Assembly (NCBI GenBank): GCA_946414465.1
Contig: CAMKOP010000002.1
Span: 1-64,000, forward strand
From: an uncultured Candidatus Saccharibacteria bacterium
Lineage (GTDB): Bacteria; Patescibacteriota; Saccharimonadia; Saccharimonadales; Saccharimonadaceae
Direction: 5' to 3'
Length of the DNA stretch: 64,000 bases
The position numbers were made by a program, and so were the translations under genes. The notes beneath the pieces are model-generated. The model had not been told where the DNA came from. It saw only the letters and a program-made list of their open reading frames with translations, and did no database searches. Below, piece after piece: positions 51,788 to 61,573 of the stretch; the first letter of the stretch is position 1, and each line of letters opens with the position of its first letter.

Positions 51788-51802
51788 GTTAAACAGTGTG
51801 AA

Positions 51803-51829
51803 TTAGCACTCTTGACATGGGAGTGCTAA
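51803..51829. promoter_or_regulatory. CIRCE element (HrcA operator) upstream of clpC
   Basis: TTAGCACTC-TTGACATGG-GAGTGCTAA, perfect 9-9-9 inverted repeat. Confidence 0.95.
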
Positions 51830-51840
51830 TTTTATATAAT
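51812..51840 (+). promoter_or_regulatory. clpC sigma70-type promoter
   Basis: TTGACA (in CIRCE spacer), 17 nt, TATAAT. Confidence 0.85.
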
Positions 51841-51849
51841 GGAGGTATT

Positions 51850-54318
51850 ATGCAGGCGGAATTTAGTGAAATCATGAACAAACTATCCGAAAATGCAAGG
51901 TTTGCTTTGCAGAAGGCGGATTTTTATAGTAAAAGATACAACAATGGATACATGGGGACGGAACACCTGCTACTTGGAATAATGTCGATGGATAATTCGA
52001 CAGGTGCGAAAATGTTACGAGAGGAAGGCGTAACGATGGAAGAAGTTGAAAAAGCACTAAACAAGGTAGCGGTGGAAGTGCCAGGAAGTGATATGGCGAT
52101 GATGTCACTCAGTGAGGCGGTGATTTTGACGCTTCGGATGGCGCAAAACTATACACATGAGCAAGGACTTAATGTGATAGGAACGGAGCATATGTTATAT
52201 GCACTTTTGTCTCAGCCAAATTCAAGGGCTTCGTTAATATTGGTTGGTCTGAAAGTCGATTTAGAGAAAGTATTAAGTGAAATCGAGCACTTGGTAGAAG
52301 AGCAAACCAAGGACGAGAAGTTAAAAGCAGAAAAAGCTAAATATTTGAAAAAGACTCCACTGAAGTTTCTTGGACGTTATGGCAAGGATTTGACTGAGGA
52401 AGCAAAACAGGGCCATCTAGATACGGTGATTGGACGTGAGAGTGAAATTGAACGTGTAGTGACGGTCTTAAGTCGTAGGACCAAGTCTAATCCCGTGTTG
52501 ATTGGTGAAGCTGGTGTTGGTAAAACTGCAATTGTAGAAGGTCTCGCAACGCGAATTGCGAAAAATGAAGTACCTGGTAATCTGATTGGTAAGCATATTT
52601 ATCAGGTAGATTTGTCTTCTTTGGTGGCAGGGACGAAATTCCGTGGTGAATTTGAGGAGAGAATTAAGGGCGTGATTGATGAGGCGATGGGGGATGATTC
52701 GATACTACTATTTATCGATGAAATTCATTTATTATGTGGAGCTGGATCGAGTGAAGGGTCGATGGATGCGGCAAATATTTTGAAACCGGCCTTAGCACGA
52801 AACCAGATTAACTTAATTGGTGCGACGACTCTAGATGAATATCGTAAGACAATTGAAAAAGACAAGGCTTTGTCGCGACGTTTTCAGACGGTGATGGTGG
52901 AAGAGCCATCTGCTACGGTGACTTTGAGGATTCTGAAAGGTATTAAAGGCCATTATGAAAAGCATCATGGCGTAGTAATACCGGATGAGGTGCTAGAGAC
53001 AGCGATTACGATGGGTCAGCGCTATATCAACGATAGGTTTATGCCGGATAAGGTAATTGATATTATTGATGAAGCTTCGGCTATTTGTAAAGTTGCGGCA
53101 GATAAGAAGGGCGGTGGTAAATACAAGAAGATGAAGATTGAAATAGCGACATTAGAAAAAAAGATAGAGGAAGCTGCAGAAGCAGAGAATTATGAAAAAG
53201 CGGCAGAATACAAGACGGAAAGCGAACGATTGAAGAAAGAAATAAAGAAATTAGAAAAGGCTGGCGTAAAAGAAACTGAGAACCCAGTATTAACAGAAGA
53301 GAATCTGGCTACAGCAGTTTCACTTAAGACTGGTATTCCTGTGTCTAAAGTGCATGGTTCGGAAATGAAAATGCTGCTTGGGCTTGAAGATGAGCTAAAG
53401 AAATCAATTATTGGGCAAGATGAGGCGGTTAATGCAGTGGCCAAAGCGATAAGACGAGGTAGGTCTGGGATTACGGATTCTAGGAGACCGATTGGTTCGT
53501 TCTTATTTATGGGTCCAACTGGTGTTGGCAAGACTGAACTTGCGCGGGTGATTGCACGGGAAGTATTTGGTGGTGAAAATGCTCTAGTAAAAATCGATAT
53601 GTCAGAATTTGGTGAAAAACATAATGTGTCGCGACTTGTTGGTGCGCCAGCAGGGTATATTGGTTATGATGATGGTGGAAAATTAACGGAAGCGGTGCGA
53701 CGTAAACCCTACTCAGTGGTATTATTTGATGAGATTGAAAAAGCTCATCCGGATGTATTTAATTTATTATTACAGATTTTGGAAGATGGCGTATTGACGG
53801 ATGGGCAGGGGAATAAAATTAAGTTTAATAATACGATTGTGATATTAACGTCGAATCTTGGTTCGGCCGATATGTATCGAGAGAGCGAACTTGGCTTTAC
53901 GGCCAAAACCGCGAAGGATAAAAAGGCTCTAGAACAGGAATATGAAGAAAATAAATCCTATGCGATGAAAGCTTTGAAAAAAGTGATGCGTCCGGAATTG
54001 ATTAACCGTTTAGATTCGATACTAGTATTCCACGCATTGACGCGCAAAAATGTTGAAAAGATATTTGATAATTTGATTAATGATTTGAAAAAACGTCTCG
54101 CGACAAAAGGTGTAGGGCTCAAAGTGGATGATAAGGCGAAAGACTATTTGATTAAAGAGGGATTTGATCCGAAGAATGGAGCAAGACCTTTGAGGCGTAA
54201 AATCGAAGAAGAGGTGGAGTCGTTGTTGTCAGAAGAGTTGATTAAAGAAAATTTGAAGAAGGGTGATATTCCGACTTTGAAATTAGTGAATAAGAAACTT
54301 AAATTAGTAAAGGAGTAA
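51850..54318 (+). CDS. clpC: ClpC-type AAA+ unfoldase (Clp N domain, two NBDs)
   Basis: [39 protein letters not shown], UvrB/UvrC-like linker. Start re-assigned to MQAEFSEIM. Confidence 0.96.
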   Translation: MQAEFSEIMNKLSENARFALQKADFYSKRYNNGYMGTEHLLLGIMSMDNSTGAKMLREEGVTMEEVEKALNKVAVEVPGSDMAMMSLSEAVILTLRMAQNYTHEQGLNVIGTEHMLYALLSQPNSRASLILVGLKVDLEKVLSEIEHLVEEQTKDEKLKAEKAKYLKKTPLKFLGRYGKDLTEEAKQGHLDTVIGRESEIERVVTVLSRRTKSNPVLIGEAGVGKTAIVEGLATRIAKNEVPGNLIGKHIYQVDLSSLVAGTKFRGEFEERIKGVIDEAMGDDSILLFIDEIHLLCGAGSSEGSMDAANILKPALARNQINLIGATTLDEYRKTIEKDKALSRRFQTVMVEEPSATVTLRILKGIKGHYEKHHGVVIPDEVLETAITMGQRYINDRFMPDKVIDIIDEASAICKVAADKKGGGKYKKMKIEIATLEKKIEEAAEAENYEKAAEYKTESERLKKEIKKLEKAGVKETENPVLTEENLATAVSLKTGIPVSKVHGSEMKMLLGLEDELKKSIIGQDEAVNAVAKAIRRGRSGITDSRRPIGSFLFMGPTGVGKTELARVIAREVFGGENALVKIDMSEFGEKHNVSRLVGAPAGYIGYDDGGKLTEAVRRKPYSVVLFDEIEKAHPDVFNLLLQILEDGVLTDGQGNKIKFNNTIVILTSNLGSADMYRESELGFTAKTAKDKKALEQEYEENKSYAMKALKKVMRPELINRLDSILVFHALTRKNVEKIFDNLINDLKKRLATKGVGLKVDDKAKDYLIKEGFDPKNGARPLRRKIEEEVESLLSEELIKENLKKGDIPTLKLVNKKLKLVKE

Positions 54319-54321
54319 TTT

Positions 54322-54906
54322 ATGACGAAGAATTATTTAGTACCAACGGTAGTAGAAGAAACTAATAAGGGTGAGAGGGCTTATGATATTTATTCTAGGC
54401 TTTTGAATGACCGGATTGTGTTTCTAGGTGAGGATGTAAATGCGCATACGGCGAATTTGGTGATTGCGCAGTTATTGTATTTGGCGCATGAGGACTCAAA
54501 GAAGCCAATTAAGCTATATATTAATTCACCTGGTGGGTCAGTGTATGATGGGCTCGCGATTATTGATACGATGAATTATATTGAACCAGATGTAGAAACG
54601 ATTGGAATTGGTTTGCAGGCTTCGATGGGAGCGATGCTACTAAGCTCTGGCGCGAAGGGCAAAAGATATTGTTTGCCAAATTCGCGAATCATGATTCACC
54701 AACCGTCTTCTGGTACGGAAGGTAAGATTACTGATCAGGAAATAATGCTAAAAGAAGGTGTGTTTTTGAAAAAACGTCTCGCAGAAATTTTTGCCAAGAA
54801 TACCGGTAAAGATTTGAAACGAGTAGAAAAAGACATGGATCGGGATAATTGGATGAGTGCGGAAGAAGCAAAAGAGTATGGGATAATCGATGAGATTATA
54901 AAATAA
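54322..54906 (+). CDS. clpP: ATP-dependent Clp protease proteolytic subunit
   Basis: [48 protein letters not shown]. Confidence 0.97.
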   Translation: MTKNYLVPTVVEETNKGERAYDIYSRLLNDRIVFLGEDVNAHTANLVIAQLLYLAHEDSKKPIKLYINSPGGSVYDGLAIIDTMNYIEPDVETIGIGLQASMGAMLLSSGAKGKRYCLPNSRIMIHQPSSGTEGKITDQEIMLKEGVFLKKRLAEIFAKNTGKDLKRVEKDMDRDNWMSAEEAKEYGIIDEIIK

Positions 54907-54959
54907 AAACTTTAAACTACGAGGAATTATACCATAATTAAATATGGTATAATTTTTGT

Positions 54960-55388
54960 ATGAAGATTTTATGGACGGATGGAAGTGCTTCGCCTAATCC
55001 TGGGCCAGGTGGGTATGCGGTGCTTGAGGTTAATGACGATAAGGCTGTGCCGGTGGCGTTAGGACGAGAAAAGGATACGACGAACATTCGGATGGAAGGA
55101 TGTGCGATGATTGCGGCGATTAAATATGCGGGTGAGGAAGGTTGCGAGATTCATTCGGATTCGGAATTTTGGATCAATGTATTAACAAAATGGGCACCTA
55201 CTTGGCAAGCGAATGGATGGAAAAAGAAAACTGGGCCGATTAAAAATTTGGATTTGGTGCAGGAATTGTATGAATTGTACTGTTCACATGATGTGAAATT
55301 GGTGTGGGTGCGTGGACATGTGGGGACAGAATTTAATGAACTGGCGGATGAGTGGGCAAATAGAGCGAGAAAAGGCGAAGAATTGTAA
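54960..55388 (+). CDS. rnhA: ribonuclease HI
   Basis: WTDGSASPNPGPGGYAV, RMEGCAMIAAI, HSDSEFWIN, WVRGHVGTEFNELADEWA. Confidence 0.93.
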   Translation: MKILWTDGSASPNPGPGGYAVLEVNDDKAVPVALGREKDTTNIRMEGCAMIAAIKYAGEEGCEIHSDSEFWINVLTKWAPTWQANGWKKKTGPIKNLDLVQELYELYCSHDVKLVWVRGHVGTEFNELADEWANRARKGEEL

Positions 55389-55439
55389 GATAGTGGTAGG
55401 GGGTTGAAGTATTGTTTTTGTCGTGCTAGTATCGGCGCC

Positions 55440-55853
55440 ATGAAAATTAGGAAACTAGATTTTGTTGCGAGAAATAAAGTTGGTAGGATCAATAAAAATG
55501 GTATTAAGCCTGAGAAAAATGAATTAGCTACCATTAAGTATTTAGCTAAATATGGATTTGATATTGAATTAATAAAACCAACAAATATTAAGAAAGCCAA
55601 AAACCCAGATATATTAATAATGGGGTCAATTTGGGAAATTAAAACTCCTATTAGCGATAACAAGAATACTATAAAGATTAGATTTCGCGAAGCATCTAAA
55701 CAGGCTAATAAAGTGATATTTGATTTAAGGATGATTAGAAAAAACACTGATAGGGTTGAGAATTATTTAATGAAGCTATTTGAATCTGGCGGAAATATTC
55801 GTCGAATGATTATGATAAAAGCTAATGGCGATGTAATTGACATCTTGAAATAG
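55440..55853 (+). CDS. orphan CdiA C-terminal (CdiA_C)-like nuclease domain protein
   Basis: KNELATIKYLAKYGFDIELIKP...KNPDILIMGSIWEIKTPI...NTIKIRFREASKQANKVIFDLR. Confidence 0.6.
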   Translation: MKIRKLDFVARNKVGRINKNGIKPEKNELATIKYLAKYGFDIELIKPTNIKKAKNPDILIMGSIWEIKTPISDNKNTIKIRFREASKQANKVIFDLRMIRKNTDRVENYLMKLFESGGNIRRMIMIKANGDVIDILK

Positions 55854-55982
55854 ATATGATAGCATGAAAGTAATGGGGGCGACCTGGTTCTTCACTGAGC
55901 GAGGCCAAGCTCCCACTTTTTGTTGGAAAATTTAGGTAGAATAATTATTGACTAACCTTACGAGGCAGGGTAAAATATAACC

Positions 55983-57713
55983 ATGAGCATTAAAAGACCA
56001 TACACTCTTACAATTAGCCTACTAACTATTACAGCTCTTTCTGGAGCAGTATTGTCATCTACTACCTTTGCTGCTACCGACACCGCTCAAGACAACGTAT
56101 CCGTAAATGTCCCAGTATCCTGTACTATGAATGGTACTGGTATGAATAGTCATACTGCTAATATTCCTAATGGTACTTATGAAGCTAATATAGGAACTAC
56201 TACCCTTAAAACCTTCTGTAATGATAATCAAGGCTTTGCTATCTATGCCATAGGCTATACTAATGAAGAATATGGTAATACTACCCTCATAGGAGCTACA
56301 GGAGGACAAACTATAGTAACTGGTACTGCTACAACTACAGGCAGTCCTGATGTATCTAACTGGGCAGTTAAACTCGCTACAGACTCTACTGCTACTTATC
56401 CAATTACACTAGACAATAGCTTTGGAGCATATAGTAATGTCCCATCTTCTTATACTAAAGTAGCTCATAGAGACTCTGGTACTGATCTAGGTAGCTCTGC
56501 TACAGGTGCTGAACTTACTACTACTTATGCAGCCTACATTTCTAAAAACCAAAAAGCTGATACTTATGATGGGAAGGTGAAGTATACGTTGGTGCATCCG
56601 GCGAGTGAAGAACCACTTCAACCCCAACCAGCTACTGCTGGCTGCATCAATTACTTTGCTAATGGTAGCAATGTAGTCGGTGAAATGGGTTGTCAGTCTG
56701 CGTCTAATAATGCTTCAGTGGATCTCTGGGCAAGCAACTTCTCTCGTTCTGGTTATGGCTTTGCTGGTTGGAATGATAAATATGACTATTCTGGTAACTT
56801 CTATGGGCCTAATCAAACTATCACTGCTCCAAGTGACGTAGAGACTAATGGCTTATCACTCTATGCAGTCTGGATCAAATCTGCTGGCACTATTCAGAAT
56901 TGGTCTGGTTGTAGCAATTTAGCTCAAGGTGCTGTCACTGCCTTAACTGATAGTAGAGACAATGATACTTACGCCGTAGCCAAACTCGCTGACGGTAAAT
57001 GCTGGATGATAGAAAACCTCAGGCTAGATAATACCGCATTACATAACACAGATGGAGCACTTTCGCAAGGTTATAACTCTAGTTTCATCGGCCTAGCTGA
57101 CCCAGAATCTGCAAACTTCGATGATTTCACTACTGCTAACTCCCTCTATTCTACAAATGGCTCCACTGCTGCTACTATTTCGGGTAGCAATACTGGTTAT
57201 CGCTTCCCTCGCTACAACAATAACAACACTAACTCCAGACAATCTAGCTCTGGTTATTCAGTAGACGGTAATACTTACTCCATAGGTAACTACTACACCT
57301 GGCATGCGGCTATTGCAGATACCACTTATTACTCTAGCGGTAATCATAACACTACTTCCATTTGTCCTGCAGGCTGGCATATACCAACAGGCGGAGCTAC
57401 TACTGGTGAATTTGCCCTTCTAGATATTGCTCTAGGTGGTACAGGTAGTTCATCTAGTTCAAGTACCGATCCTACTGGGGCAGTTATGTCTAGTAGATAC
57501 CGTTCATATCCTAATAACTTCCTCTACTCCGGCTACTTCAATGGTTCGTCCGCCTACGATAGAGGGTGGGGCGGCAACTATTGGTCGTCTACTGCGACTC
57601 TTAACTACAATAGCTACAACCTATTCCTGAATAGTTCCATAGTCTCCTCCCCGAGCACCGGTAACTGTGCTAAGAGCGACGGCCTCACCATTAGGTGTAC
57701 ACTAGGTTCCTAG
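55983..57713 (+). CDS. secreted protein with InlB/Flg_new-type repeat and C-terminal FISUMP domain
   Basis: Signal peptide, YGFAGWNDKYDYSGNFYGPNQTIT...LYAVW repeat, DGKCWMIENLRLDN, ICPAGWHIPTGG, NYWSST, IRCTLG. Confidence 0.85.
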   Translation: MSIKRPYTLTISLLTITALSGAVLSSTTFAATDTAQDNVSVNVPVSCTMNGTGMNSHTANIPNGTYEANIGTTTLKTFCNDNQGFAIYAIGYTNEEYGNTTLIGATGGQTIVTGTATTTGSPDVSNWAVKLATDSTATYPITLDNSFGAYSNVPSSYTKVAHRDSGTDLGSSATGAELTTTYAAYISKNQKADTYDGKVKYTLVHPASEEPLQPQPATAGCINYFANGSNVVGEMGCQSASNNASVDLWASNFSRSGYGFAGWNDKYDYSGNFYGPNQTITAPSDVETNGLSLYAVWIKSAGTIQNWSGCSNLAQGAVTALTDSRDNDTYAVAKLADGKCWMIENLRLDNTALHNTDGALSQGYNSSFIGLADPESANFDDFTTANSLYSTNGSTAATISGSNTGYRFPRYNNNNTNSRQSSSGYSVDGNTYSIGNYYTWHAAIADTTYYSSGNHNTTSICPAGWHIPTGGATTGEFALLDIALGGTGSSSSSSTDPTGAVMSSRYRSYPNNFLYSGYFNGSSAYDRGWGGNYWSSTATLNYNSYNLFLNSSIVSSPSTGNCAKSDGLTIRCTLGS

Positions 57714-57885
57714 CAACCCCCGCCTTTGGCAACCGTAAATTTACATATAATATATAGTAGCCCCCACACGCTACATCTAGCGCCCCATATCTAGTTTACT
57801 ACGCTATATTTAGCGTATCACCGAACATTTCCCGAACAAACTCAAAAATTGCTAAAGTTAGGGTTTCCTGTTATAATACTGTTTT

Positions 57886-59043
57886 ATGTTGGTGTCTGAT
57901 TATAATTATGATTTGCCGGAAGAACGGATTGCGAAATTTCCGCCTAAGGAGCGTGGGACTACGAGGTTATTAGTGCTGAATCGCGAAACTGGCGAAGTGC
58001 AGGATTCGTATTATCGGGATTTGGCGGATTTTTTGAATCCGGGGGATGTGTTGATTTTGAACGATACACGGGTGATGCAGTCGCGTTTGTTTTGTGAACT
58101 ACCAGATGGTCGCAAAAGGGAATTAGTCGTCTTAGAAAAACATGGTGACGAACCACAGAGAGTGATGTATAGAGGGAAACTGCATGATGGTGATGAGTTG
58201 ACGCTTGATAATAGTTCTTTCGAGGAGCATAATCGCCGACGGGGCGATTACGGAGCGACCGAGCCCCGTAACGACGGGCGCGAGGGAGCGTTCCGAGAAA
58301 GAATCTTTATCAAGCGGATTCTAGGTAACGGTATTGCAGAAGTTGAATCTGATACGCCGCTTGCTGAGTTGGCTGAGAAATACGGTACGGTACCTTTGCC
58401 GCCGTATTTGCATCGTGATGCAACTGAAGCAGATAAGAAGCGTTATCAGACAGTATGGGCTAAAAACATGGGTTCGGCAGCCGCACCGACGGCAAGTTTA
58501 AATATGACGGATGAACTGCTTGAAAGATTGCGTAAAAAAGGTGTAGTCATTAAGTATTTGACACTCCATGTAGGGCTTGGGACATTTTTACCGATCCGAA
58601 GCGATAAGGTAGAAGAGCATAAGATGCACTCAGAGTGGTTTCATATTCCTGAGGATACATTGGAAGAGATTGAGCGAGTAAAAGGGGACGGGTGGCGGAC
58701 ATGGGAGGGTTCCCACGGAGCTCCCGAAGGGAGGAGCCGTGGGAAGGAAATGTCCGACAGGACCCGTCCCCGTGTAGTCGCACTTGGTACCACAGTGGCT
58801 CGTACACTTGAGTATTATGGCAAAACTGGCAAGACTGAAGGCGAGGACGATATTTTTATTTATCCTGGTTTTGAATTTAAGGTGGTAGATGCATTACTTA
58901 CGAATTTTCATGCGCCGAAATCGACGGTGTTGATGCTTACGGCGGCATTTGCAGGGTGGGAACATTTGAAGCCGGCTTATGAACACGCGGTGAAATCTGA
59001 CTATAACTTCCTGAGCTATGGTGATTCGATGTTTATATATTAG
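57886..59043 (+). CDS. queA: S-adenosylmethionine:tRNA ribosyltransferase-isomerase QueA with two palindromic-element insertions
   Basis: YDLPEERIAKFPPKERGTTRLLVLNR, GDVLILNDTRVMQSRLF, LHVGLGTFLPIRSDKVEEHKMHSEWF, NFHAPKSTVLML. Confidence 0.95.
   Translation: MLVSDYNYDLPEERIAKFPPKERGTTRLLVLNRETGEVQDSYYRDLADFLNPGDVLILNDTRVMQSRLFCELPDGRKRELVVLEKHGDEPQRVMYRGKLHDGDELTLDNSSFEEHNRRRGDYGATEPRNDGREGAFRERIFIKRILGNGIAEVESDTPLAELAEKYGTVPLPPYLHRDATEADKKRYQTVWAKNMGSAAAPTASLNMTDELLERLRKKGVVIKYLTLHVGLGTFLPIRSDKVEEHKMHSEWFHIPEDTLEEIERVKGDGWRTWEGSHGAPEGRSRGKEMSDRTRPRVVALGTTVARTLEYYGKTGKTEGEDDIFIYPGFEFKVVDALLTNFHAPKSTVLMLTAAFAGWEHLKPAYEHAVKSDYNFLSYGDSMFIY
58202..58316 (-). repeat. palindromic element E (family II, reverse orientation) inside queA
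   Basis: CGCTTGATAA..TTCTTTC...GAAAGAA..TTATCAAGCG outer stems; reverse complement core CGCGCCCGTCGTTACGGGGCTCGGTCGCT matches element F. Confidence 0.82.
58684..58771 (-). repeat. palindromic element C (family I, reverse orientation) inside queA
   Basis: Reverse complement GGGGACGGGTCCTGTCGGACATTTCCTTCCCACGGCTCCTCCCTTCGGGAGCTCCGTGGGAACCCTCCCATGTCCGCCACCCGTCCCC, near-identical core to element A. Confidence 0.88.
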
Positions 59044-59084
59044 TGTGGTATAATTAATAGATAAAACTAAAGGAAAGGAAAACG

Positions 59085-60341
59085 ATGAAACTTTCAGAAG
59101 AGTTGATTTATCGTGGCTTTAAAGCTGAAACAACTATTGAAAATCCAGCGGATTTAGATACGAGAGAGAATAGGAAGTATTATATCGGATTGGATCCTTC
59201 AGCTGATTCCTTGACGATTGGTAATTTGGCGGCACTCATGATGTCGGCATGTTTTGCGCGGCACGGTTATGAGCCTTATCTTTTGGTTGGTGGTGCGACA
59301 GGGCAAATTGGTGATCCTAAGGACAATGGTGAACGTGATTTGAAAGCGCTTGATGAAGTGGAACACAATAAGAAGTGTATCAAAGAACAGATTGAGCATG
59401 TGGTACGTGCAGGCGGTGGTGAAGCGGCTAAGGTGCCAATTACGATGGTGGATAATTATGATTGGTTTAAAGATATTAAATACTTGGATTTTTTGCGGGA
59501 AGTTGGTAAGGCATTTTCGATGACGCAGCTTCTTGATAGACAATTTGTACAGAATCGTATCGGTGAAGGTGGTTCGGGGATAAGCTATGCTGAATTTTCT
59601 TACACTTTGATTCAAGGATATGATTTCTTACACCTATACCGTAAACACGATGTAAAAATGCAACTTTGTGGTGCAGACCAGTTTGGAAACTGTACTTCGG
59701 GCGTACATTTGATTAAGAGACTTGAAAACGGTTCGGCCGATGTGTGGTCTACACCGTTAATTATTGATCCAGTAACTGGTAGAAAATTTGGTAAATCCGA
59801 AGGCAATGCTGTTTGGCTTGCTGCGATCGACAATGGGTCTGGTAACTTTACGCCGATCTTTGATTTTTATCAATTTTGGCTCAACCAACCCGATGAAAGC
59901 GCAGAATACTTAATAAAGATTTACACTTTACTTTCAAAAGATGAAATTGAAGCTATTTTGAAAGACCACAAGAAATCATCGGAAAAACGAATTGCGCAAA
60001 AGGCTTTGGCACGTGGTGCTACTGAAGTAGTGCATGGCAAGAAAGCTGCTGATGCAGTAGAGATTTTGACCGAGAAACTGTTTGATTCGAAGACGGACTT
60101 TAAGGATTTTACTGAAGATGAGATTATTGAGTTTGCAGAATTTTTGCCGACAGTGAAGAAGGGCGCTAAATTGGTAGACGTATTAGTTGAAAATGGTTTG
60201 GCGGAATCAAAGAAAAAGGCTCGCGAGTTTATTTCGCAAGGCGCGATTACTATAAATGGCGAAAAAGTATCTGAAGATGTAGCTATTAAGCAAACTGCTA
60301 TCGTAAAGAAGGGTAAGAATAAATTTGTAATTGTAAAATGA
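59085..60341 (+). CDS. tyrS: tyrosyl-tRNA synthetase
   Basis: YIGLDPSADSLTIGNLAALM, GGATGQIGDP, LIQGYDFLHL, GRKFGKSEGNAVW, S4 domain at C-term. Confidence 0.97.
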   Translation: MKLSEELIYRGFKAETTIENPADLDTRENRKYYIGLDPSADSLTIGNLAALMMSACFARHGYEPYLLVGGATGQIGDPKDNGERDLKALDEVEHNKKCIKEQIEHVVRAGGGEAAKVPITMVDNYDWFKDIKYLDFLREVGKAFSMTQLLDRQFVQNRIGEGGSGISYAEFSYTLIQGYDFLHLYRKHDVKMQLCGADQFGNCTSGVHLIKRLENGSADVWSTPLIIDPVTGRKFGKSEGNAVWLAAIDNGSGNFTPIFDFYQFWLNQPDESAEYLIKIYTLLSKDEIEAILKDHKKSSEKRIAQKALARGATEVVHGKKAADAVEILTEKLFDSKTDFKDFTEDEIIEFAEFLPTVKKGAKLVDVLVENGLAESKKKAREFISQGAITINGEKVSEDVAIKQTAIVKKGKNKFVIVK

Positions 60342-61573
60342 AATACTTAGCGGTACTGGGTAGGCAACCGGAGATATCTATAGCTGAACTTGAAGCGCTG
60401 TTTTCTGATATGCAGATTCTGGACGGGTCCTGCCGGCTCTTTTCCTTCCCCAAAAATGACGGCATTTTTGGGGATCCCCTTCCAGAGCCGTCACCCGTCC
60501 ATGTGATACGTTTTGAAACCAGTAATATAGTTACCATTGCTCGTCTTGGGGGAACATTGAAGTTAGCGGTGGAGTTGGTGGAAAAGCCATTGGAATATTT
60601 GCAGGGGTTGCCGGAAGGGAAGATTACGTTAGGTGTGTCGGATTATTCTAAGAAGGCGTCAAGGAAGAGCGTACAGCAAGAAGCATTGAAATTAAAGAGA
60701 GTTTTAGTGAAACAAGGTCGAAGTGTGAGAGTAGTTGAGAATAAAGAAGCGGCTTTGTCTACAGCTACGTCTTTGCATAATGGATTGTCTGGTAAAAATG
60801 AGCGTAAGGTAGAATTAATTAAGGTTGACGATGATTGGTACCGAGTGATTGGTGTGCAGGATATTGATGCGTATGCTAAGCGTGATCAGGCGAGACCAGC
60901 GCGGGATGCGAAGGTCGGGATGTTACCACCAAAGTTGGCGCAGATTTTAATTAATTTGTGCGGGCCACTTAAACCTGGCACGACAGTATTAGACCCATTT
61001 TGTGGGACAGGAGTGGTGCTCCAAGAAGCGCTACTTATGGGATATCGAGCATATGGGACTGATATCAATGAAAGAATGGTTGAGTATAGCTTAAGAAACT
61101 TGGAATACTTGTTTCTCGACCCGCTTCGCTCGCGCCCGTCGTCACGGGGCTCGCTCGCTATTCCGCTCCCGTCGTCGCGTACGGTCTCGAAACAAACATT
61201 CCAAGTTTCTGTAGGTGATGCTACCACTTTTCAGTGGGAGCAACCGATTGATGCGGTGGCGTGTGAAGGCTATCTTGGTAAGCCATTCTCGAAAATTCCG
61301 ACCGAAATGGAATTAAAGGAGCAGAAACAAGAGTGTGGGACGATTGTGCTAGGGTTTTTGAAGAATTTGGCTTCGCAGATTAAGAAAGGTATACCTGTGA
61401 CAATTGCGGTGCCGGCGTGGCTGAGGGAAAATGGCGAATATTCTAGGCTGGAAATTATTGACGAAATTGAAAAAATGGGGTATAATGTTAATAATAAAAC
61501 GCGCGAGGGGCTTCTTTATCATCGAGAGAGGCAAGTCGTTGCGAGAGATATATTAATTTTAAGGAAAAAGTAA
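60338..61573 (+). CDS. TRM11-like RNA/DNA methyltransferase with two palindromic-element insertions
   Basis: VLDPFCGTGVVLQEALLMGYRAYGTDINERMVEYSLRNLE and VACEGYLGKPF; N-terminal THUMP-like region. Confidence 0.75.
   Translation: MKYLAVLGRQPEISIAELEALFSDMQILDGSCRLFSFPKNDGIFGDPLPEPSPVHVIRFETSNIVTIARLGGTLKLAVELVEKPLEYLQGLPEGKITLGVSDYSKKASRKSVQQEALKLKRVLVKQGRSVRVVENKEAALSTATSLHNGLSGKNERKVELIKVDDDWYRVIGVQDIDAYAKRDQARPARDAKVGMLPPKLAQILINLCGPLKPGTTVLDPFCGTGVVLQEALLMGYRAYGTDINERMVEYSLRNLEYLFLDPLRSRPSSRGSLAIPLPSSRTVSKQTFQVSVGDATTFQWEQPIDAVACEGYLGKPFSKIPTEMELKEQKQECGTIVLGFLKNLASQIKKGIPVTIAVPAWLRENGEYSRLEIIDEIEKMGYNVNNKTREGLLYHRERQVVARDILILRKK
60420..60501 (+). repeat. palindromic element B (family I) inside methyltransferase gene
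   Basis: TGGACGGGT-CCTGCC-GGCTCT..TTCCTTCC-CCAAAAATG-ACGG-CATTTTTGG..CCCTTCC-AGAGCC-GTC-ACCCGTCCA. Confidence 0.88.
61095..61209 (+). repeat. palindromic element F (family II) inside methyltransferase gene
   Basis: GAAACTTGGAAT-AC-TTGTTTC...GAAACAA-AC-ATTCCAAGTTTC outer stems; core CGCGCCCGTCGTCACGGGGCTCGCTCGCT. Confidence 0.85.

Noticed and set aside
55868-55925. GGGGGCGACCTGGTTC... resembles a tmRNA 5' end
   Set aside because: Only about 110 nt remain before the next gene, with no tag peptide or tRNA-like 3' half. GGGGGC/GCTCCC followed by ACTTTTT is better read as a terminator-like hairpin after the nuclease gene.
57196-57245. CGCTACAACAATAACAACACTAACTCC as a DGR template repeat
   Set aside because: Asn-rich but part of the conserved FISUMP coding frame (YRFPRYNNNNTNSRQ); no copy matches the variable regions.
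57886-61573. Palindromic insertions as inteins or group I/II introns
   Set aside because: Only about 80-120 bp, no splicing motifs or intron core, and they remain in frame without stops; RPE-like elements fit better.
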